A stretch of DNA of 6,863 bases. Origin: a bacterium HR41. GTDB taxonomy: Bacteria > Actinomycetota > Thermoleophilia > Solirubrobacterales > Thermoleophilaceae. Numbering within the stretch: the first letter of the stretch is position 1; each line of letters starts with the position of its first letter. A model generated the notes under the pieces. That model had not been told where the DNA came from, ran no database searches, and was given only the letters and a program-made list of their open reading frames with translations. Location of the stretch: contig BEIR01000068.1 in assembly GCA_002898855.1 (NCBI GenBank), forward strand, positions 1 through 6,863, read 5' to 3'. Position numbers and translations under genes: made by a program. This document shows positions 1 through 5,179 of the stretch, one piece after another.

Positions 1-1
1 G

Positions 2-589
2 TCCACGGCGACGTTCTCTTTGCCCGAGCGCGCCGTCGAGCGCTTGCTGCGCACGCGCCTTTGGATCGGCACGATCGCGCTGCTTCTGGTCGGCATCGTG
101 TTCCTCAACGTCGACCTTCTGCAGGTCAGCCGCCAGCTCGCCGCAGTCGCCGACCGCTCCGCCCAGGTGGAGGCCGACAACGCCCGCTTGCGTCGGGCGC
201 TCGCGCGCCTCGACTCGCCCGACCGCATCCAGCGGCTTGCGAGCGAGCGCGGGTTCGTTTTGCCCGCGCCGGACGCCGTCCGCTATCTGCGATCCGACCC
301 CGGCCGCGACGCGCTCCTGGCCGCCCGACGGCTCGCGCAGCGTGTCACAGCGGGCACCGCGGGCATGGCGGCCTCGGCGGTCTCGGCGGCTTCGGGCGCT
401 GCTACCACGACCGCCACGCCCGTGCCGGGTGCCGCTGGCGGCGGTGCCCTGTCCGGCTCCTCGGGCGCCGGCGCCGCGACGGGCGGCCCGTCGGCTAGCG
501 CAGCGACCGGCTCGTCCGCTCTCCGCGCCACCGGCGAGCAGGCCGCGGGTGGTGGGGACGGGTTGGGTAGCGCTGATGGGACACCGTAA
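2..589 (+). CDS. ftsL: FtsL-like septal division protein, 5' partial
   Basis: Small bitopic membrane protein of the divisome; FtsL-type proteins form a coiled-coil complex with FtsB/DivIC and activate the FtsW-FtsI septal synthase. The frame is open to the left edge, so the true start probably lies upstream. A TTG at 20 is the first possible start inside the window, but it would leave only about 13 residues before the membrane. Counting from that TTG, residues about 14-34 form one strongly hydrophobic segment (nt 59-121). Residues 35-66 form a short coiled coil. The stretch 61-90, with DSPDRIQRLA and GFVLP, resembles the conserved region after the coiled coil in FtsL/FtsB proteins. Residues about 110-189 are a low-complexity Ala/Gly/Ser/Thr tail, expected outside the membrane. 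The stop TAA (587-589) lies inside ftsI. The position directly before ftsI favours FtsL over DivIC/FtsB, although the families are hard to separate by sequence. Confidence 0.82.
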   Translation, partial: STATFSLPERAVERLLRTRLWIGTIALLLVGIVFLNVDLLQVSRQLAAVADRSAQVEADNARLRRALARLDSPDRIQRLASERGFVLPAPDAVRYLRSDPGRDALLAARRLAQRVTAGTAGMAASAVSAASGAATTTATPVPGAAGGGALSGSSGAGAATGGPSASAATGSSALRATGEQAAGGGDGLGSADGTP

Positions 590-2267
590 GACGGGACGCA
601 GGGTGCGCCTTGAGGCGCACGCGACCGGCGTGATCGACCGGCGCGTAGGCGTCCTTTTCGCTGTCTTTCTCGGCCTGTTCTTGGCTCTGGCGGCGCGCGC
701 CACCTGGCTCACGACCGTGCGTGCAGGGACGCTCCGCGAACAGGCCCGCAGCCAGCACGACAGCAAGGTGGTCGAGCCCGGTCTGCGCGGTCCGATCCTC
801 GACCGCCGCGGGCGCCAGCTGGCCGTGTCCGAGGAAGCGGTGACGGTTTACGCGAACCCATTCCTGATCGAACGCCCGGCCGCTACCGCGGCGAGGCTCG
901 CACCGCTCGTCGGTCTGCCCGAGGAACGCATCCTGGCGCTGATATCCGACCGCTCGCGCGGTTTCGTCTACATCCGGCGCAAGCTGCCGCCCGAGGTCGG
1001 CGAGCGTCTCCGCAAGCTCGCCCTAGAAGGGGTGGGGACGCTCGTCGAACCGCGCCGCGTGTATCCGGGGGGAGCGCTCGCGACACAGGTGGTGGGCGCG
1101 GTAGGAACCGACGGTTACGGGCTGTTCGGGCTCGAGCAAGCGGCAGACCGGCTGCTGCGCGGTCGTGACGGCGAGCGCCGCGTGGTGCGCGACGCGCTCG
1201 GACGCCCCTTGCGCACGATCACTGTGCGCCAGCCGCGCCCGGGCCGCCCGCTGCGGCTGACGATCGACGCTGTGCTGCAGCGCCACGTCGAGGGAGTGCT
1301 GGCAGCGACTGCCGAGCGCTACCGGGCGCGCGGTGCCAGCGCGGTGGTGGTCGACCCGCGCGACGGTGCCGTGCTGGCGCTGGCGAGCTGGCCGTCCGCC
1401 GCGCCCGACAGAAGTCTCGAGCTCGGTCCCGACGTGCGCCGCAACCGTGCGGTCGAGGACGCGTACGAACCCGGCTCGACGTTCAAGCCGTTCACGGTCG
1501 CAGCAGCGCTCTCCGACAGGGTGATCTCGCCGCTCGCGAGCTTCGACCTGCCGCCGACGATCCGTGTTGCCGACCGCGTGATCGGCGAGGCGCACCCGCG
1601 CGGTTGGGAGCGAATGTCGGTGGCCGACATCCTCGCCCGGTCGTCGAACGTGGGAACCGTGACGATCGGGCTCGAGCTCGGCGCGCGGCGGTTCGCACGC
1701 TGGGTCGATCGCTTCGGTTTCGGCCGGCCCACCGGGATCGGCTTGCCGGGAGAGTCACCCGGGATCGTGCCGCGGCTGTGCGACTACTCGGGTTCCTCGA
1801 TGGGAAACCTGCCGATCGGCCAGGGTCTCGCCGTCACGCCGCTGCAGCTCGTCGCCGCCTACACCGCGCTCGCCGACCACGGCGTTCTGCACGAGCCCTA
1901 CCTGATCGCCGGTCAGCGCCGCCCCGGCAAGCGCGTGTTGCGCCGTAGCGTGGCCGACACCGTCGCGCGCATGCTCGAGGGGGTCGTGGGACCGAACGGT
2001 ACCGGCGCCGAAGCGCAGATCCCGGGCTACCGGATCGCCGGCAAGACCGGCACGTCGCAGAAGCCCGATCCGCTCACGGGCACCTACTCCAAGACTCGCT
2101 ACGTGGCGTCGTTCGTGGGGTTCGCGCCGGTCGGTGATCCGCGGCTGCTCGTCCTCGTCGCGGTCGACGAGCCGCAGGGCGAGATCTACGGTGGTGTCGT
2201 CGCGGCCCCCGCCTTCGAGCAGATTGTGTCCTTCGCCTTGCCCTACCTCGGCGTTCCGCCGTCGTAG
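576..2267 (+). CDS. ftsI: FtsI, class B penicillin-binding protein (septal peptidoglycan transpeptidase)
   Basis: D,D-transpeptidase that cross-links septal peptidoglycan, anchored in the membrane with its catalytic domain outside. From ATG 576 it is 563 residues, normal for the family. Residues about 22-42 are the single membrane anchor. The PBP-dimer (pedestal) domain spans about 65-215 and begins near RGPILDRRGRQLAVS. The transpeptidase domain runs from about 225 to 555. All three catalytic motifs are present: S301-TF-K304 (nucleophile Ser and Lys), S356-S-N358, and K490-T-G492. There is no C-terminal PASTA domain. ATG 576 gives a 14-nt overlap with ftsL, suggesting translational coupling. 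No strong Shine-Dalgarno precedes it. GTG at 549 or 552 upstream, or GTG 630 (giving a VIDRR start), are possible alternatives. The frame is open back to 237, but that part is the shadow of the ftsL tail. The gene ends 18 nt from a convergent gene. Confidence 0.96.
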   Translation: MGHRKTGRRVRLEAHATGVIDRRVGVLFAVFLGLFLALAARATWLTTVRAGTLREQARSQHDSKVVEPGLRGPILDRRGRQLAVSEEAVTVYANPFLIERPAATAARLAPLVGLPEERILALISDRSRGFVYIRRKLPPEVGERLRKLALEGVGTLVEPRRVYPGGALATQVVGAVGTDGYGLFGLEQAADRLLRGRDGERRVVRDALGRPLRTITVRQPRPGRPLRLTIDAVLQRHVEGVLAATAERYRARGASAVVVDPRDGAVLALASWPSAAPDRSLELGPDVRRNRAVEDAYEPGSTFKPFTVAAALSDRVISPLASFDLPPTIRVADRVIGEAHPRGWERMSVADILARSSNVGTVTIGLELGARRFARWVDRFGFGRPTGIGLPGESPGIVPRLCDYSGSSMGNLPIGQGLAVTPLQLVAAYTALADHGVLHEPYLIAGQRRPGKRVLRRSVADTVARMLEGVVGPNGTGAEAQIPGYRIAGKTGTSQKPDPLTGTYSKTRYVASFVGFAPVGDPRLLVLVAVDEPQGEIYGGVVAAPAFEQIVSFALPYLGVPPS

Positions 2268-2277
2268 AACGGGCTCG

Positions 2278-2315
2278 GACCGCGATCAGCGCCAGATCGT
2301 CTGATCGCTCGGGTC
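2278..2315. terminator. candidate bidirectional terminator between convergent genes
   Basis: A perfect 8-bp inverted repeat, GCGATCAG (2282-2289) and CTGATCGC (2301-2308), encloses an 11-nt loop. With a 3-nt bulge the stem extends by four pairs (GACC 2278-2281, GGTC 2312-2315). It starts 10 nt after the ftsI stop and covers the last codons and stop of the minus-strand gene, so it could end transcripts from both sides. There is no T-run on either side, so a classic intrinsic terminator is not shown. Confidence 0.4.
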
Positions 2316-4109
2316 GCCGCTAGCCGATGCTGACGCGTCGGGGCGCGCGCTCGCCGGTGACGAGGCCTCGTCGGTCGCCGATGCCGCAGCGGACGCGCTG
2401 CCGCGAGCAGCCGAGGGGACACCCGGTGCGGCGATGGTGGGACCGATCGGAGCCGCTTGGTCGGCGTCGGCGCCTTCGCCGGCCAGGTCGGGTAGACGCG
2501 CGAGCGCGTCGAGCACCGCCTGCAGCTCGGTGCCCGCTGCCCGCACGCGGTCGAGCAGCGACTCGAGCGCCTCGCGCCGTGCCCGCTCGGAAGCCACGGT
2601 CGCTCGCAGATAGCGCTCGGTGCGAGCCTGGTGCTCGCGCTCGCGCTCGAACTCCTCGCGCATCTTCGCGAGCGTCGCGCGGGCACGCTCGGCGCGGCGG
2701 TCGGCCTCCTCGAGCTCGAGCAACCGTTTGCGCGCCTGCTCGAGCGCCCGCTCGGCGCCCAGCGCCCGACGATCGGCTTCCTCGCGCGCGCGTTCGAGCT
2801 CGGCGCGGACCTGTTCGAGCTCTTCGTCGCGGCCCTCGCGCAGCTTCTCGATCTCGCCACGCAGCCGCTCGTTCTCGGCCCGCGCCTGCTCGAGGTCGGC
2901 GGTCAACGCCTCGAGCTGGTCAGCCGAGGACTCGAGCTCGGAGATGCGCGCGCGGAGCTTCTCGATCTCTGCGTTCGCAGCCTCGGCTTCGCCGCGCGCC
3001 GCGCCGGCCTCCTCTCGCAGCCGGTCGCTCTCCTCGCGCAGCCGCTCGAGCTCGGCGTTCAGGCGGTTAGCCTCGGCGCTCTTGGTGTCGAGCTCGGCAC
3101 GAGCGATCTCGAGCTCGCCGCGCGTGCGCTCGAGCTCTCCGCGCATTCGCTCTAGTTCGACCGTGAGCTCGCCACCCCGTGCCTCGAGCTCCGCTAGACG
3201 GTTGCGGTCGGCACCGGCGCGGCTGCTCTCCTCACGCAGCCGCTCGAGCTCGGCTGTCGCCTCCTCCGCCTCGCTGCGCGCCTGCTCGAGCTCGCTGCGC
3301 GTCTGCTCCGCTTCACTCCGTGCTTGCTCGGCTTCGTCGCGCGCCTGCTCGAGCTCCTCCTGCAGGCGCTCCAGTTCCGCGCGTAGCTCGGCGAGCGCGG
3401 CGTCGTCGACAGCGCCACCGGGGGCCGCCGCAGCGGGCGGGGGCGGAGGCGACGCAGCTCGTGGGGGCGTTTGGGCGCTGGCTTGATGCGCGCCCGCGTC
3501 CGGGCTCGCTGGGCGCGACCCGATCTGCGGCGCGAGCGTCGCCCGTGCGGCTTCGCGAGCTGCCTGGCGTTCGTCTTCGCTGGTGCGCGGCAGCCGCTCG
3601 ATCAGTGCCTCGACGGCGCTGCGGGTGGCGACGGCGGGCCGCACCTCGAGCTTTGTCATCACCGCGATGTCATCGATCGCGAGCGTGTCGGCCGGGTCGG
3701 TCATCGCCACCACGAGCGTGCCGTCGGGATCGAACGCCACCGGCACGGCGTGGTAACGCAGCGCCGTTTGCGGGCTGATGAGGTTGGCGGCGGCGACGTC
3801 AACCTCGAACTCGTCGAGGTCGATGTAGTCGAGTCCGTAGCGCTCGCCGATCGCGCGTGCCAGCTGCTCCTCGGTGATCGCTCCCTGCTCGAGCAGGATC
3901 TGCTGGAGCGTGCGCCCGGGGACACGGGCAGCCTCGACCGCCTGCTCGACCGTCTCACGGTCGGCGAACCCGAGTTCTACGATCACGTCGCTCAGGAACG
4001 CCTGACGGCCGCCCGGCGCCGAGGGCGCATAGACGCCCTTGCGTGCTGCGCCAGCGCCGGCGGCTGCCTCCCCTGTCGCCGTGCGCTGCTCGGTCCCCAC
4101 CACGTTCAC
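2286..4109 (-). CDS. MshEN-like (GspE/PilB N-terminal) domain fused to long coiled coil
   Basis: 607-residue cytoplasmic-looking protein with no signal peptide or membrane segment; function unknown. After a flexible N-terminus, residues about 36-172 resemble the MshEN / type II secretion GspE N-terminal fold: two helical repeats (38-61 and 67-90) separated by five residues, then a YGLDYIDLD segment and an alpha/beta part (PVAFDPDGTLVVAMTDP). In family members this domain sits on a secretion or pilus ATPase; here no Walker motif follows. Instead there is a Pro/Ala linker (about 198-233, with five consecutive Pro), an acidic/Arg-rich coiled coil at about 234-538, and an Ala/Ser low-complexity tail (about 543-603). 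The c-di-GMP signature residues of MshEN are replaced (see findings). The frame begins at GTG 4109, one base after the upstream gene's stop; GTG 4100 has a better-placed Shine-Dalgarno and may be the true start. Likely co-transcribed with the GAF-GGDEF gene. A scaffold or polarity role is inference; similarity to SMC-type proteins would reflect only the coiled coil. Confidence 0.85.
   Translation of the reverse strand: MNVVGTEQRTATGEAAAGAGAARKGVYAPSAPGGRQAFLSDVIVELGFADRETVEQAVEAARVPGRTLQQILLEQGAITEEQLARAIGERYGLDYIDLDEFEVDVAAANLISPQTALRYHAVPVAFDPDGTLVVAMTDPADTLAIDDIAVMTKLEVRPAVATRSAVEALIERLPRTSEDERQAAREAARATLAPQIGSRPASPDAGAHQASAQTPPRAASPPPPPAAAAPGGAVDDAALAELRAELERLQEELEQARDEAEQARSEAEQTRSELEQARSEAEEATAELERLREESSRAGADRNRLAELEARGGELTVELERMRGELERTRGELEIARAELDTKSAEANRLNAELERLREESDRLREEAGAARGEAEAANAEIEKLRARISELESSADQLEALTADLEQARAENERLRGEIEKLREGRDEELEQVRAELERAREEADRRALGAERALEQARKRLLELEEADRRAERARATLAKMREEFEREREHQARTERYLRATVASERARREALESLLDRVRAAGTELQAVLDALARLPDLAGEGADADQAAPIGPTIAAPGVPSAARGSASAAASATDEASSPASARPDASASASGDPSDQTIWR
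2712..3356 (-). repeat. heptad-phased GAG-CTC codon repeats inside the coiled coil
   Basis: The palindromic hexamer GAGCTC occurs 13 times here (first bases 2712, 2796, 2817, 2934, 3048, 3090, 3111, 3132, 3165, 3186, 3246, 3288, 3351). All copies are in the same frame and encode Glu-Leu on the minus strand. Seven of the twelve gaps are multiples of 21 nt (7 residues), matching the coiled-coil heptad. The copies are coding repeats, not a mobile or CRISPR array. Confidence 0.8.
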
Positions 4110-4112
4110 CTC
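4106..4112 (-). promoter_or_regulatory. Shine-Dalgarno GAGGTGA for the MshEN/coiled-coil gene
   Basis: On the minus strand GAGGTGA overlaps the stop TGA (4113-4111) of the upstream gene. It lies 5 nt before GTG 4100 and only 2 nt before GTG 4103, while it overlaps GTG 4109. By spacing it favours GTG 4100 as the start, which would shorten the protein by three residues to 604. The overlap with the stop codon suggests translational coupling of the two genes. Confidence 0.55.
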
Positions 4113-5070
4113 ACGAAGCTAACTCGGCTTCCCGCTCGGCCGCAAGCGCCGCCGCCGCAGTTTCGAGATCAGCGCGTGCCGCTTCGAGCACCGCGACCGG
4201 CTCCTCGATGCCCCCGAGCGGGCTGAACCCGAACACGGGGTGGGGCACCTCGGGGCGCTCGCGCGCGACGTGCGCGATTCGCGAGCAGAGCCGCGACACG
4301 AACGCCTCGGCCCCCTCGCGCCCTTTGCAACCGACGAGGATCACGCCCATCAGCTCGTCGTCGAGGCGTCCGGTGTGGTCGGTCTTGCGGGCCACCGCTT
4401 GTAGCGCCTCGGCTACGTCCTTGAGCATCAGCGTGGCCATCGCCTCGCCGTAGCGCTCTTCGATCTCGCTGCGGTTGGGCAGCTTCAGCACCACCATGTG
4501 CGACTCAACCGCGCCGCGCTTGCAGAGGCGCCATTCACGCTCGAGCGCCTCGAGGAAGCTCTGGCGGTTGGGCAGACCGGTGACGTGGTCGGTGCGGTCG
4601 CGGTCGCGCAGCTGCTCGCGCAAACGCCTGAGGTCGGCGCGCAGCTGCACCCCCTCCCACTCGGCGGCGAGTAGCCTGGCGCACACCGCCACGAGCGCCC
4701 AGTCCTCCTCGCGGTAGGCGTTCTCGTCGGTCGAGAGTGCCCACAGCGCGCCGAGCGCGTCGCCGTTGCTGGCGAGGAGGGGTACCGCGAGCCAGCTGCG
4801 GATCGCCAGCGCGTCGAGCAGCTCGACATCGGGGTTCGGTGCCTCGCGCGGCATCGGCAGCACGGTGCCACGGGCGAGCGCCTCGCTGGTGGCGCCGCGG
4901 ACGTCGAGGACCCGATAGACGCGCTCGTCCTCGTCGAAGCGACCGAGCGCGACGACCCCCGGAGGCAGGGACTCCTCGAGCAGGTCCAGCGCCTGGCCGG
5001 CGGCTTCCGAGAAGCTCTGGTATGTGCGCTCGGCAAGGCGCGCGAGGACGGTCACCGCGGCGGCGCTCAT
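4111..5070 (-). CDS. GAF domain plus degenerate GGDEF domain; candidate c-di-GMP receptor
   Basis: 319-residue soluble protein. Residues about 15-138 look like a GAF sensor domain (RSWLAVPLL, GALWALSTDENAYREED). A charged helix (about 139-160) leads into a GGDEF fold that opens with DHVTGLPNR (161-169). The active-site signature GGDEF is replaced by DDELM (237-241), in exact register after Arg-Leu. The metal and GTP positions are also lost: the first metal Asp aligns with K196, and the usual Asn-Asp pair with E204-E205. Diguanylate cyclase activity is therefore very unlikely. The inhibitory-site motif RxxD is intact as R228-K-T-D231 at the canonical distance from the signature. GAF plus dead GGDEF with an I-site is the layout of PelD, a c-di-GMP receptor. 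ATG 5070 is chosen because AGGA lies 5 nt upstream and longer versions would run into murE. First gene of a two-gene operon, divergent from murE; the ligand of the GAF domain is unknown. Confidence 0.88.
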   Translation of the reverse strand: MSAAAVTVLARLAERTYQSFSEAAGQALDLLEESLPPGVVALGRFDEDERVYRVLDVRGATSEALARGTVLPMPREAPNPDVELLDALAIRSWLAVPLLASNGDALGALWALSTDENAYREEDWALVAVCARLLAAEWEGVQLRADLRRLREQLRDRDRTDHVTGLPNRQSFLEALEREWRLCKRGAVESHMVVLKLPNRSEIEERYGEAMATLMLKDVAEALQAVARKTDHTGRLDDELMGVILVGCKGREGAEAFVSRLCSRIAHVARERPEVPHPVFGFSPLGGIEEPVAVLEAARADLETAAAALAAEREAELAS

Positions 5071-5075
5071 GCGAT

Positions 5076-5079
5076 TCCT
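5076..5079 (-). promoter_or_regulatory. Shine-Dalgarno AGGA deciding the GAF-GGDEF start
   Basis: On the minus strand AGGA (part of TAGGA) lies 5 nt before ATG 5070-5068. The frame stays open further upstream to 5247, but an earlier start would overlap the murE start and lacks such a site. Confidence 0.55.
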
Positions 5080-5146
5080 ATCGGCAGCCCGTGAGCGTCC
5101 TTGAGCTGCCACTCCTGCGCCGTGAGGTGGCCGCGACGCAGGCGCT

Positions 5147-5158
5147 GCGACCGGTCGC
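5147..5158. promoter_or_regulatory. 12-bp perfect palindrome in the divergent intergenic region
   Basis: GCGACCGGTCGC is its own reverse complement. It lies between the divergent GAF-GGDEF gene and murE, 5 nt upstream of the -10-like box of murE, so a dimeric repressor bound here could block murE transcription. A smaller inverted repeat, CGCAG-GCG-CTGCG (5137-5149), overlaps its left half. Palindromes of this size do arise by chance in GC-rich DNA, so an operator role is only a suggestion. Confidence 0.3.
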
Positions 5159-5163
5159 GTCTC

Positions 5164-5169
5164 TACACT
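5164..5169 (+). promoter_or_regulatory. -10-like box for a nearly leaderless murE transcript
   Basis: TACACT fits the TAnnnT pattern of sigma-70-type -10 boxes. With usual spacing, transcription would begin near G5176 or A5177, leaving a leader of about 3-4 nt before ATG 5180. No Shine-Dalgarno precedes that ATG, which agrees with leaderless translation, common in actinobacteria. At the 17-nt spacing the -35 position reads GGCGCT, which is not a match, so the promoter call is tentative. Confidence 0.4.
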
Positions 5170-5179
5170 CGCGCCGACC

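Noticed and set aside
237..575. N-terminal extension of FtsI back to 237
   Set aside because: The extra residues are an Arg/Pro-rich out-of-frame reading of the ftsL tail; family FtsI proteins begin shortly before the membrane anchor.
2620..3486. Long open frame on the + strand coding a Ser/Arg-rich protein of 288 residues
   Set aside because: It is the antisense shadow of the Glu/Leu/Arg coiled coil (GAG/CTC codons read backwards); its composition is nearly all Ser, Arg and Ala, with no domain.
2286..4109. SMC/Rad50-type ATPase or a PilB/GspE pilus motor
   Set aside because: No Walker A or B motif or ATPase domain is present; similarity would come only from the coiled coil or the N-terminal docking domain.
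3471..4226. + strand open frame antisense to the MshEN-like domain
   Set aside because: It overlaps the two minus-strand genes, has no credible start context and shows no recognisable motif.
4111..5070. Active diguanylate cyclase
   Set aside because: The GGDEF signature is replaced by DDELM and the metal and GTP positions are changed, so catalysis is very unlikely.
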